Shown one piece after another: positions 26,241 to 35,335 of a stretch of DNA of 64,000 nucleotides (position 1 is the stretch's first letter; every line of letters begins with the position of its first letter). The notes below the pieces were generated by a model. It was not told the DNA's origin. It saw nothing but the letters and a program-made list of their open reading frames with translations, and searched no databases. The position numbers and the translations under genes were made by a program. This DNA is from Bacteroidia bacterium (lineage in GTDB: Bacteria > Bacteroidota > Bacteroidia > AKYH767-A > OLB10). The stretch is from contig JBAOIA010000011.1 of the NCBI GenBank assembly GCA_037045145.1, positions 868,001-932,000 on the forward strand, in the 5' to 3' direction.

Positions 26241-27790
26241 ATGAAAATCAAGTTCATTTTTTCGTTTTTAATTTTTATATTATTAGTAACGGATGCATTA
26301 AAAGCACAAAACAAAAATAGTATTTGGTGCTTTGGCGACAGCGCAGGAATTGATTTTAGTAACATAAATAACCCTGTTCCTTTTACCTCATCTGTTGAAG
26401 GCAGAGGCTCATGTGTTAGCATAGCAGACAACAATGGTAATCTTTTATTTTATAGTAATACATACACGTATTTAACTTTAGTTTGGAATGCCTTGAATGA
26501 TACCATGACTAACTCATATCCCATGGGGGGGGGGGGGGATGGTATAATGAGTTACAAATAGTACCTTTTCCTGACGGGCAGAATAAATATTATTTATTTT
26601 ATCAAAATATTGCTGGATTTATTGACGGTATTTATTATGCCATTATTGACATGAATACCGTATGGGGAACGCCCGGCTTAGGTGAGGTTATTATCAAAGG
26701 GCAGCAGATTACTAACCACCGTATAGCCGATTGCTTGCAGGCTGTTAAGCATGGCAATGGAAGGGACTGGTGGTTAATTACTAAATTTGCTGATACTAAT
26801 CTTACTACGTTAAATCGCTTTATTGTTTTTTTAGTTACGCCTAATGGCATTTCTAATCCGGTGTTTTATGATTTTAATGATGCTACGGATATGGATTTCC
26901 AGAAAATAATTTTTAATACTGCTTACACAAAAATAATGTGCCTAAACATATTAGGCTATATGTGCGAATTTGATTTTGACCGTTGCAGCGGTGTCATCAG
27001 CAATCCTCATGTTATTTATCCCGAAATAACCACTTTTCCTTATAACAGAGTTTTTTGGGAGGGCGCGTATTCTCCTGATGACAGTGTTTTTTATGCTACT
27101 ACAAGCAGAGCCTCCGGTAATAATTATGGTTATCTTCTGCAATATGACTTAACTGCTACAGATATTTCGGCAAGCTGCGATACGTTAGATTCGGCAACAG
27201 TACCCATAGGTACAGGAGCAGTGCGTTTAGCCCCTGATGGGAAAATTTATTACAGCCGTGCTTACGAAAGTCCAGGGGTAAACAGTTATCCTTATGCAGA
27301 TAGCATGTATAATTACATAAACATGAACCTGGGTGTAATTAACGAGCCTGATAATATTGGCGCAGCATGTAATTATCAACCGTTCAGTTTCTACTTAGGC
27401 GGCAAACGTACATATTACGGCTTGCCCAATAATCCCAATTATGATTTGGGTGCGTTAACGGGAAGCATTTGCGATACATTAACGGGCATAGCACCTCTTG
27501 CAACATCAGCAAAGGGAGCGGAGTTGTTTGTTACCTACATAGCATCATGGCAAAAGCTGTTTGTAAATGCGCAGCATTTAAAAGGAAAAAGTATAACGCT
27601 AACCATATACGATGTTACAGGCAAGCTAATTTATAACACTGCGCGTGCGCTCTCCCCTTCAGGGGTTGGGGGTAGCGCAGGCGGTTATTTTACACAGGAT
27701 ATTAATTGCAGCGCACTTGCAAAAGGCATGTACATTGTTTCGTTGCAAACGGAAAAAGAAAGATTGGCAAATAAATTTGTTGTTGAATAA
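26241..27790 (+). CDS. T9SS propeller-like secreted protein interrupted at a G14 tract
   Basis: As read, the frame from 26241 stops at 26561 just after a run of 14 G. A second frame, open from inside the run, continues to 27790. With one more G (15) or two fewer (12) the product would be one protein of about 516 aa: signal peptide (about 1-19), a secreted repeat domain with KNSIWCFGDSAGIDF and GRGSCVSIADNNGNLLFYS as in Bacteroidota PD40-like proteins, and a T9SS sorting domain (LTIYDVTGKLIYN to NKFVVE). The gene may be phase-variable and off in this copy, or the run length may be miscalled. Confidence 0.75.
26525..26538. repeat. homopolymeric G tract (14 G)
   Basis: Fourteen consecutive G inside the coding region of the gene at 26241. 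It is the longest G run I noticed in the window. 12 or 15 G would restore the full frame. Confidence 0.9.
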
Positions 27791-27831
27791 CTTTTGTTTT
27801 AAATGAAATCACTCCGATACCCCCGTACCCT

Positions 27832-27968
27832 CTGGCGCAAGTCTTCAGACTTGTGCCTCCCTGTCATTAAAAATTGCACATTTGCAACCATGAGTAGAGA
27901 TAAAGAATTTATTTTGATTTAATGCTGCTTGAATTATAGTATGGCACAAGTCTGAAGACTTGCGCCAG
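27832..27968. mobile_element. REP/MITE-like element with 26-bp inverted repeats
   Basis: Bases 27832-27857 and 27943-27968 are perfect 26-bp inverted copies separated by 85 bp. Each arm is itself nearly palindromic around AAGTCTTCAGACTT and could fold as a hairpin. There is no transposase nearby. From memory, similar AAGTCTGAAGACTT palindromes occur as dispersed repeats in Bacteroidota. A 9-bp end, ACTGGCGCA, recurs inverted at 28352-28360, on the far side of the pyrC fragment. Confidence 0.7.
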
Positions 27969-27973
27969 TAGGA

Positions 27974-28246
27974 CATTTCCATGAAAGAAGTTATGCCGCC
28001 TGCAACTGCTGCTGCAGATTCTGATGCAATGTTACCTTTATGGGTAAGCCCGGGTTCTCGAAAATGAACCTGATCGTCAATGACACCGGGCATTAAAATT
28101 AAACCATCACCCTTTATTTCATCTACCTTGTGTTTTACATTTATTGAAGGGTCAATTCTTTCAATGATGCCATTGCGCAGAAAAATGTCTGAAACAAATT
28201 GTCTGCCTTCGTTAACAAGGGTTGCATTATGGATGATAGTTTGCAT
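27974..28246 (-). pseudogene. dihydroorotase N-terminal fragment
   Basis: The first 91 codons of pyrC (one base different from the parent), then the frame runs out into the inverted-repeat element. The -7 promoter box is retained, so a short non-functional message is possible. Metal-binding residues beyond DDQVHFRE are missing. Confidence 0.92.
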
Positions 28247-28351
28247 TAGTGTTATTATAACACAAAATTAAGAAACCTGAGACTAATGAAAGCATAAAGC
28301 GAAATAAAAAACTACCGCCAATCAAGCAGGCGGCTCCCACAGAGTTTCCCC
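27974..28351. repeat. direct repeat, right copy (pyrC 5' fragment)
   Basis: The copy of 14762-15139, 378 bp without indels and with 7 mismatches. It starts 5 bp after the inverted-repeat element and ends immediately before ACTGGCGCA. Confidence 0.95.
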
Positions 28352-28426
28352 ACTGGCGCATGAGGCTATTAATAATTTGTCCACTTTTTTCTTGGAACTC
28401 CATTTAATCACCTCTCTGTTTTTTTA

Positions 28427-28434
28427 TACTTTTG
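28427..28434 (+). promoter_or_regulatory. -7 box of the tRNA-Pro gene
   Basis: TACTTTTG matches TAnnTTTG exactly and ends 23 bp before the tRNA 5' end. Confidence 0.5.
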
Positions 28435-28457
28435 TCATCCCAATTATTTACACCGTT

Positions 28458-28531
28458 CGGGGTGTAGCGCAGCCCGGTAGCGTATCAGCATGGGGTGCTG
28501 GTGGTCGCTGGTTCGAATCCAGTCACCCCGA
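28458..28531 (+). tRNA. tRNA-Pro (anticodon GGG)
   Basis: 74 nt fold as a full cloverleaf: acceptor CGGGGTG/CACCCCG, D stem GCGC/GCGT, anticodon stem TCAGC/GCTGG with loop ATGGGGT (anticodon GGG, reading CCC/CCU), T arm GCTGG-TTCGAAT-CCAGT, and discriminator A. CCA is not encoded. It sits 106 bp after the right direct repeat. Confidence 0.95.
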
Positions 28532-28542
28532 CAACAGTAATT

Positions 28543-28571
28543 AAAAGCGTTCTGCCCGGAGCGCTTTTTTT
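28543..28571 (+). terminator. terminator of the tRNA-Pro gene
   Basis: The 10-bp stem 28543-28552 pairs with 28559-28568 (AAAAGCG core) and runs into seven T. Confidence 0.8.
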
Positions 28572-28660
28572 ATTTCACACATAATCGTGTGAATATTATT
28601 CAATCCGGCAAGGATTATTGCAGGCAACAGTCGTTTATTTTTCAGTCCGAAATTTAATAC

Positions 28661-30328
28661 ATGGCATTAAGCAGAATTTGGTCTTACATGATTTTGTTTG
28701 CTGTTGCAGTAGCTGGCTATCGCTATCTGCAAGGCGACAAGAATATTTTTAATGACATGGTGGTTGAAAAGAAACTAACTGCTGGAGAAACCTTCAGTAA
28801 AGTTTCTTATTACGTCATAGGTCAGGGCATTGACAGTGTTCTCAAAGACATTAAATTAAAAAATGCCAATTGGGTAAAGACAGATAAATTCTCAGAGGCT
28901 CAGGTTATCATTACCACCTCAGGTTTAAAAATTACGTTACGTGAGCAACTAAATAATCAGCTTGCAAAAATTAGTTTTACAAATATTAACGCTCAAAACA
29001 GATTTGCAGCTGACAAATTGATTTACACAGAAGAGTTTGCCGACAGCACATTAAAGACAACTGATAATTTGTTGCAGGCTAATGTGGTTCTTACCGCAGA
29101 AGTAAATACAGACTCGCTTCGTGCTGCCTGGATTGCCGCCAGCAACAGACAGAAAATTATTGGTAGCAATGAGGTGAATCTGTGGCTTCCTAAAAACATT
29201 GACGGTATTTTTGAAACAGGAAAATTTGCTGTGACTATTGCCATAGGGCTTATAGGTACGCTGGCATTGTTTATGGGCTTACTCAACATTGCTGAGCGTG
29301 CAGGTGGCATCAACATTATAAGCCGACTCATCAGTCCATTTTTGTCTAAACTTTTTCCTTCACTCCCAAAAGATCATCCATCCTTCGGACACATGGTGAT
29401 GAATTTTTCTGCCAACATGCTGGGGCTTGACAATGCTGCTACACCTTTTGGACTTAAAGCCATGCAGAGTTTGCAGGAGATTAATACCAACAAAGACAGA
29501 GCAAGCGATGCGCAAATTATGTTTTTGGCATTACATGCATCAGGGTTAACACTGATTCCCGTTTCAATCATTGCAGTTCGTTCTGCAAATGGATCGCACA
29601 ATCCCAATGAGATTTTTATTCCACTCATGCTGACAACTTTTGTATGTACACTCACTGCTATGGTTGTAACTTCATTGAAACAGAAAATTAATTTGTTTCA
29701 ACGCAAATTGCTACTGCCTGTTGCCGGACTAAGTTTAACTTTAAGTTTGTTTGTTTGGTTCCTTAGCAGCCTGCAACCATTTGCATTAGATCAGTTTTCT
29801 GATGCATTCAGCAATGGCGCTATCTTACTGGTGTTTTTTGGAATTATTGCCGGAGGCTTGTATAAAAAAATTAATTTGTTTGATGCTTTTGTTGATGGCG
29901 CAAAAGGGGGCTTTGAAACAGCTGTTAGAATTATTCCTTACATGGTGGGCATGCTGGTGGCGGTGAGTATGCTCAGAACCAGTGGTGCTTTTGATTTAAT
30001 TATAGATCCGGTAAAACATCTTATTGCAATTTCGGGCATGGATACCCGTTGGGCCGAAGGCTTACCTACTGCTTTGCTACGTCCATTCAGTGCCGGTGGT
30101 GCCAGAGGTTTTATGATTGATGCCATGCGCACTTTCGGGCCAGATTCTTTTATTGGTAAATTAGTCAGCGTTTTGCAAGGCTCGAGCGAGACAACCTTTT
30201 ATGTGGTTGCATTGTATTTTGGTTCTGTATCGGTAAAAGATACACGCTATGCTATTCCCGTAATGCTTCTTGCTGATTTGGCAGGCGTTATATTCTCAAT
30301 TGCAATTTGTTACTTATTGTGGGCTTAA
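28661..30328 (+). CDS. SpmA-SpmB fused nucleoside-recognition membrane protein
   Basis: 555 aa. After a first membrane helix and about 130 extracytoplasmic residues come two Gate/nucleoside-recognition modules. One is SpmA-like (about 175-330: LFMGLLNIAERAGG, then NFSANMLGLDNAATPFGL), the other SpmB-like (about 395-555: GAKGGFETAVRIIPYMVGML, then LLRPFSAGGARGF and GSSETTFYV). In spore formers these are separate spore-maturation proteins; here the organism need not sporulate. Transport substrate is unknown. Confidence 0.88.
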   Translation: MALSRIWSYMILFAVAVAGYRYLQGDKNIFNDMVVEKKLTAGETFSKVSYYVIGQGIDSVLKDIKLKNANWVKTDKFSEAQVIITTSGLKITLREQLNNQLAKISFTNINAQNRFAADKLIYTEEFADSTLKTTDNLLQANVVLTAEVNTDSLRAAWIAASNRQKIIGSNEVNLWLPKNIDGIFETGKFAVTIAIGLIGTLALFMGLLNIAERAGGINIISRLISPFLSKLFPSLPKDHPSFGHMVMNFSANMLGLDNAATPFGLKAMQSLQEINTNKDRASDAQIMFLALHASGLTLIPVSIIAVRSANGSHNPNEIFIPLMLTTFVCTLTAMVVTSLKQKINLFQRKLLLPVAGLSLTLSLFVWFLSSLQPFALDQFSDAFSNGAILLVFFGIIAGGLYKKINLFDAFVDGAKGGFETAVRIIPYMVGMLVAVSMLRTSGAFDLIIDPVKHLIAISGMDTRWAEGLPTALLRPFSAGGARGFMIDAMRTFGPDSFIGKLVSVLQGSSETTFYVVALYFGSVSVKDTRYAIPVMLLADLAGVIFSIAICYLLWA

Positions 30329-30467
30329 TCTAATAGATTAGTTGTTAGTGGATTACAGAAATAAAATGGAGGTTTTATTTAAGTTGATTTTAAGGCCGGA
30401 AATAGAGGTATAGTAATCAAGTTTTTTTATACTTTCGCAGCCTCAAAAATTTTAACCGTAGTATTTT

Positions 30468-33206
30468 ATGAGTCAGATAGTTTATGTAGTTCCGGTGTTG
30501 GGTTTGTTGGCCCTTGTTTATATGTTTATAAAAGCCTCGTGGGTAGGCAAGCAGGATGCCGGTGAGCAGAATATGCAAGAACTTGCCAGTCACATTGCCA
30601 ATGGTGCTATGGCATTTCTAAAGGCAGAATGGAAAATATTGTCCTATTTTGTTGTAATAGCAGGATTGCTTTTAGCATATTCAGGAACACTGCATGGCAC
30701 TGAAGAATATCCTGTTCATTCAAGTCCTATTATAGCAGTTGCATTTGTGATAGGCGCAGTTTTTTCTGCAGTAGCAGGCTATATTGGAATGAACATAGCC
30801 ACAAAAGCCAACGTTCGTACTGCACAGGCAGCGCGAAGCAGTCTTTCAAAAGCATTAAAGGTATCTTTTACCGGTGGTGCAGTGATGGGTCTTGGTGTAG
30901 CAGGATTGGCCGTGCTTGGATTGGGGTCTTTATTTATTGTTTTTTATCAGTTGTTTGTTCCTGCAGGTGCAGCTATCACCGGAGTAGAAATGAAAAAAGC
31001 TATTGAAGTATTAGCAGGATTTTCTTTAGGTGCAGAGAGTATTGCATTGTTTGCCCGCGTGGGTGGCGGTATTTACACCAAAGCTGCCGATGTAGGTGCT
31101 GACTTGGTTGGAAAAGTTGAAGCCGGTATTCCTGAGGATGATCCACGTAACCCGGCTACCATTGCAGATAATGTGGGTGACAACGTAGGTGATGTTGCAG
31201 GCATGGGTGCTGATTTATTTGGCTCTTATGTTGCAACTATTCTTGCTACCATGGTATTAGGCCAGGAGATTGATGCTTCTGCTGATAAATTTGGCGGGCT
31301 TTCACCAATTTTATTACCCATGCTCATTGCCGGAATGGGAATTGTTTTTTCAATTGTAGGAACTTGGTTTGTAAGAATTAAAAGCGAAAACGACAATGTA
31401 CAGAATGCCTTAAACATGGGTAACTGGTCTTCAATTGTACTTACAGCCATTGCCAGTTATTTTGCTGTGACTTATTTGCTGCCTGAAAAATTAGTTATTC
31501 GTGGATTTGAGTTCACACCCATGAATGTTTATTTAGCCATATTAGTTGGACTGGTAGTGGGTGCATTAATGAGTATCATTACAGAGTATTATACAGCTAT
31601 TGGAAAACGTCCGGTATTATCAATCGTTAAACAAAGCTCAACAGGTCATGCCACCAACATTATTGGCGGATTGGCAGTAGGCATGGAGTCAACTGCAGTG
31701 CCTATGATTGTTCTTGCAGGAGGTATTTTTCTTTCTTATTCTTTAGCCGGTTTATATGGTGTAGCCATAGCAGCAGCAGGTATGATGGCAACAACAGCTA
31801 TGCAATTAGCCATTGATGCCTTTGGACCTATAGCCGACAACGCAGGCGGTATTGCCGAAATGAGTCAGCTTCCTAAAGAAGTTCGTCAGCGAACAGATAA
31901 TCTTGACGCTGTTGGAAATACTACTGCGGCAACAGGCAAGGGGTTTGCAATTGCATCAGCAGCATTAACATCTTTAGCATTATTTGCAGCCTTTGTGGGC
32001 GTTGCCGGCATTTCGCATATTGACATTTATAAAGCAAACGTACTTGCAGGATTATTTGTAGGAGCCATGATACCTTTTATATTTTCTTCTTTAGCAATTG
32101 CAGCAGTAGGTCGTGCTGCAATGAGCATGGTTGAAGAAGTTCGGAGACAGTTTCGCGAAATACCGGGCATCATGGAGTACAAAGCCAAACCAGAATACGA
32201 AAAATGTGTTGCTATCTCTACTGAAGCTTCTATCAGAGAAATGATTGCTCCTGGTGCCTTAGCATTAATAGTACCTGTAGTTGTTGGATTTATTTTTGGT
32301 CCGGAAGTGCTTGGTGGTGTATTGGCAGGGGTAACAGTATCAGGTGTATTGATGGGAATGTTTCAGAGCAATGCCGGTGGTGCATGGGATAATGCAAAAA
32401 AATCTTTTGAAAAAGGGGTGGACATTAATGGCCAGACTTATTACAAAGGCTCAGAACCCCACAAAGCATCTGTCACCGGTGACACGGTTGGTGACCCATT
32501 TAAGGATACTTCAGGCCCTTCAATGAATATTTTAATTAAGCTGATGAGTATTGTTTCGTTGATTATTGCACCACATATTGCATCAATTGGTACAGAAGAT
32601 TCATTTACTAACAAGAGCGAAGCTAAAGTTGTGGCTCCTGCAGCAACATCTAATGTAATTAATAGCACACCGGAAATTGATATTGCTGCAATGTCAGGAA
32701 CAATAGGTCTTGATGTAAGCCATTCTTGGATGCAGTTTGGTATCTCTCATTTTCTGACTACTGCAAATGGAACTTTAGCTGTTGATACAGGTTATATTAA
32801 CATCACCAATGACTTAACAACAAGTTCAATTTTTGTTCAGCTGAATGTAAAATCTATTGACACAAAAAATACAAAGCGAAACAATCATCTTTTAAGTTCA
32901 GACTTTTTTGATGCTGAAAAATTTCCTGTAATAGTTTTTAAATCAAACAAAATTGAAAAAGCTGCTGAAGGTTCGGCATTCCGTTATATTGCCAAAGGTG
33001 AGTTAACTATTAAAAGTATTACCAAACCAATTGAACTCAGATTTAACTACATGGGGGCATTGCCAAATGAGTATGCAGCAAAAGATGCACATACTTTTGT
33101 TGGTGAAGCAGATCTTGATAGAATTGATTTTGGTGTAGGAGAATCCGGGGCTACTGTAGGAAATAAAGTAAAAGCTACTTTCTCTGTGGAGGGTTATAAA
33201 ATTTAA
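30468..33206 (+). CDS. hppA: membrane-bound pyrophosphatase fused to a YceI domain
   Basis: 912 aa. Residues 1 to about 710 are a complete ion-pumping pyrophosphatase: DVGADLVGKVEAGIPEDDPR, NPATIADNVGDNVGDVAGMG and GDTVGDPFKDTSGPSMN. The Ala in GNTTAATGKG marks the K+-dependent class. Whether it moves Na+, H+ or both cannot be decided here. After a linker (about 710-745) comes a YceI lipocalin-like domain (745-912: SHSWMQFGISHFLTTANGTL, then FFDAEKFPVIVFKS and GELTIKSITKPIELRFNY). The C-terminus of this pump family is extracytoplasmic, so the YceI domain would face the periplasm. Confidence 0.93.
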   Translation: MSQIVYVVPVLGLLALVYMFIKASWVGKQDAGEQNMQELASHIANGAMAFLKAEWKILSYFVVIAGLLLAYSGTLHGTEEYPVHSSPIIAVAFVIGAVFSAVAGYIGMNIATKANVRTAQAARSSLSKALKVSFTGGAVMGLGVAGLAVLGLGSLFIVFYQLFVPAGAAITGVEMKKAIEVLAGFSLGAESIALFARVGGGIYTKAADVGADLVGKVEAGIPEDDPRNPATIADNVGDNVGDVAGMGADLFGSYVATILATMVLGQEIDASADKFGGLSPILLPMLIAGMGIVFSIVGTWFVRIKSENDNVQNALNMGNWSSIVLTAIASYFAVTYLLPEKLVIRGFEFTPMNVYLAILVGLVVGALMSIITEYYTAIGKRPVLSIVKQSSTGHATNIIGGLAVGMESTAVPMIVLAGGIFLSYSLAGLYGVAIAAAGMMATTAMQLAIDAFGPIADNAGGIAEMSQLPKEVRQRTDNLDAVGNTTAATGKGFAIASAALTSLALFAAFVGVAGISHIDIYKANVLAGLFVGAMIPFIFSSLAIAAVGRAAMSMVEEVRRQFREIPGIMEYKAKPEYEKCVAISTEASIREMIAPGALALIVPVVVGFIFGPEVLGGVLAGVTVSGVLMGMFQSNAGGAWDNAKKSFEKGVDINGQTYYKGSEPHKASVTGDTVGDPFKDTSGPSMNILIKLMSIVSLIIAPHIASIGTEDSFTNKSEAKVVAPAATSNVINSTPEIDIAAMSGTIGLDVSHSWMQFGISHFLTTANGTLAVDTGYINITNDLTTSSIFVQLNVKSIDTKNTKRNNHLLSSDFFDAEKFPVIVFKSNKIEKAAEGSAFRYIAKGELTIKSITKPIELRFNYMGALPNEYAAKDAHTFVGEADLDRIDFGVGESGATVGNKVKATFSVEGYKI

Positions 33207-33230
33207 TTAAAGAGTTAATGTGAATTCGCA

Positions 33231-33261
33231 AAGGCTGTCTCAAAAGGATAGCCTTTTTTTT
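33231..33261 (+). terminator. intrinsic terminator of hppA
   Basis: The 9-bp stem AAGGCTGTC (33231-33239) pairs with GATAGCCTT (33247-33255, one G-T pair) and continues into eight T (33254-33261). Confidence 0.85.
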
Positions 33262-33283
33262 GCACTAAAAAATTGCTTTTAAG

Positions 33284-34000
33284 TTACCATCCGCTTGCAA
33301 GCACATCGGCAATATGCATAAACTGCAATGATGAGCCTTCATTGTCTGCAATACTTTTTAAATGCATCAAACAGGTATAGTCAGTAGAGATAACCGTACT
33401 AGCCCCTGTTTGCAACAACTCCTGAATTTTTCTTTTACCAATATCAACAGAAATAGCTTCATACTTATCAGTAAAAGATGGAGAATATCCGCAGCAACTA
33501 TCTGTGCTTTCAACCCATTCAAGTCCTTTTATTTTATTAAGCAGGGTACGAACAGAATCTTTTACTGTTGGTAGTTCGTTAATGGCTTTACAACTGTCGA
33601 GGATAACAGCTTTTCCGTTAAATCGTGCACCAACATCTGTTGCATTCAACACATTGACTAAAAAATCTGTAAACTCATAAATGTTTTTCTGCACACTTTT
33701 ATATTCATTGTGTAATGCTGAGTTGTGAAACATCTGAGGATAAATATTTTTTATCATTCCCGAACAGTAAGCACCGGGACAAACAATGTATCGCTCATTC
33801 TGAAATTCTTTAATCAACTTCTCACCAACAACTTTACATTCTTTCTGGTAACCCTCTTCAAATGCTGTTCTGCCACAGCAAGTCTGCTCCACATTATAGT
33901 TAACACCACATCCAAGTTTCTCAATAATTTTTACAACATTATTGGCAGTTTCAGGAAAAACCTGATCCATATAGCAGGGAATAAGTAAATCAACTATCAT
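33284..34000 (-). CDS. LutA/YkgE-like Fe-S oxidoreductase subunit
   Basis: 238 aa, usual length for LutA. Two cysteine-rich CCG modules are visible: CGVNYNVEQTCCGRTAFEEG with upstream IPCYMDQVFP, and VILDSCK... with STDSCCGYSPSF. In LutABC this subunit takes part in lactate oxidation. LutB and LutC are not adjacent here, so the partner is unknown. Cytoplasmic, no signal. Confidence 0.85.
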   Translation of the reverse strand: MIVDLLIPCYMDQVFPETANNVVKIIEKLGCGVNYNVEQTCCGRTAFEEGYQKECKVVGEKLIKEFQNERYIVCPGAYCSGMIKNIYPQMFHNSALHNEYKSVQKNIYEFTDFLVNVLNATDVGARFNGKAVILDSCKAINELPTVKDSVRTLLNKIKGLEWVESTDSCCGYSPSFTDKYEAISVDIGKRKIQELLQTGASTVISTDYTCLMHLKSIADNEGSSLQFMHIADVLASGW

Positions 34001-34029
34001 TCTTTATTTGCAAATATCCGATAAAAAAA

Positions 34030-35319
34030 TCAGGTGCTTTGTGTTTTAAAATTTCTGATGCTAAGTAATGAAAAAAGTCCCACTACAAAAAAAATCATCA
34101 AGACTAAAATTGAATTTCGCATTGAACCGGTAAGCTCTTCAATAAATCCGTAAGCAACTGTGCCCAATACCAAACCAATTTTATCGCAAATATCATAAAA
34201 GCTGAAATAAGATGCATTATCTTGTGTTACCGGTAGCATTTTACTATAAGTAGATCGCGATAATGACTGAATGCCACCCATAATCATACCAACAGCAAAG
34301 GCCAACGCAAAAAATTGCAGCGATGTAGTAACAAAATAAGCAGCCCAGCAAATGCCAACCCAAATGGTAACGCCAATAAGCAAAGCTTTAATATTTCCGA
34401 CTTTTGATGAAAGAAATGAAAACAAGTATGCACCGGCAATAGCAACAAACTGAATAATAAGTACGGTAATGATTAATTCATCATCACGCATGTGAAGCTC
34501 CTTGGTGCCAAACAAACTGGCAACATACATAACCGTTTGCACCCCCATATTGTAGAAAAAAAATGAAATCAAAAATCGTTTTAGCATGGGCAATGACTGA
34601 AGTTGTTTCAGCACTTTAATTAATTCATTAAAACCTTTTGTGAGAAGTTGATTGTTGGATTTTTGTGTGCTTGTTTTTTCCGGCAGATATTTAAATGTAA
34701 AAAGTGCAAATCCAAACCACCATAATCCTGTCATTAAAAAAGATATTCGTGATGCCATGCCTGAATTGGTGATTCCAAACCAAGATGGGTATAGTATCAT
34801 TGCCAAATTAAAAATCAGAAGGAGTGAGCTGCCAATATAACCTAATGCAAAACCTCTGGCACTCACTTTATCTTGCATGTCTGTTGTTGCAATTTCGGGT
34901 AGAAAAGCATTGTAAAATACAATACTTCCGGCCCATCCTATACTGGCAAGTATGAATGAAAAGATTCCCATGTCGAGTTGCGGCAGGTCTTTAAAGAAAT
35001 AAAGAGAAGCACAAGCAGACGAGCCAAGAAAACAAAACAGGCGCATAAAAAACTTTTTATTCCCTTTATAATCTGCAATACCACTAAGCAACGGTGAAAG
35101 AAATGCTATAACTAAAAAAGAAAAAGACAGGGCATAAGAATAAAGTGCTGTGTTGGTAAAAGTCCGCCCGAGAAATGTCACCTGATCACTGCCGTTTGCA
35201 GTGGTAATACTGTTATAATATATTGGAAAAATAGCTGTAGTAATACTCAGTGAATATACAGAGTTAGCCCAGTCATAAAATGTCCAGGCACGCAAAACTT
35301 TAGGGTTATTTTTTTCCAT
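34030..35319 (-). CDS. MFS transporter, UMF1/Atg22-like
   Basis: About 429 aa with about 12 membrane helices. The ATG at 35319 (MEKNNPKVLRAWTFYDWANS) is preferred over an in-frame TTG at 35328. YDWANSVYSLSITTAIFPIYY near the N-terminus is typical of the UMF1 family (vacuole effluxer Atg22-like). Substrate unknown. The gene follows the lipoprotein gene after a 16-bp gap in the same minus-strand run. Confidence 0.85.
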   Translation of the reverse strand: MEKNNPKVLRAWTFYDWANSVYSLSITTAIFPIYYNSITTANGSDQVTFLGRTFTNTALYSYALSFSFLVIAFLSPLLSGIADYKGNKKFFMRLFCFLGSSACASLYFFKDLPQLDMGIFSFILASIGWAGSIVFYNAFLPEIATTDMQDKVSARGFALGYIGSSLLLIFNLAMILYPSWFGITNSGMASRISFLMTGLWWFGFALFTFKYLPEKTSTQKSNNQLLTKGFNELIKVLKQLQSLPMLKRFLISFFFYNMGVQTVMYVASLFGTKELHMRDDELIITVLIIQFVAIAGAYLFSFLSSKVGNIKALLIGVTIWVGICWAAYFVTTSLQFFALAFAVGMIMGGIQSLSRSTYSKMLPVTQDNASYFSFYDICDKIGLVLGTVAYGFIEELTGSMRNSILVLMIFFVVGLFSLLSIRNFKTQST

Positions 35320-35335
35320 TAAAATCAATGTTGAT

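Noticed and set aside
26523..26561. Programmed ribosomal frameshift at the G14 run
   Set aside because: Poly-G is not a usual slippery heptamer and no downstream structure is evident. DNA-level slippage or a miscall is simpler.
28080..28271. Plus-strand frame opposite the pyrC fragment
   Set aside because: It is the antisense shadow of the pyrC 5' end and also appears opposite the intact gene at 14868.
14762..28351. Phage or integrative element with att sites
   Set aside because: No integrase, transposase, relaxase or phage gene is visible between the repeats. 378 bp is long for an att core, and the right copy lies 106 bp from the tRNA rather than inside it.
28661..30328. Evidence for sporulation
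   Set aside because: SpmA/SpmB-type domains occur widely in non-sporulating bacteria, and no other sporulation gene is present.
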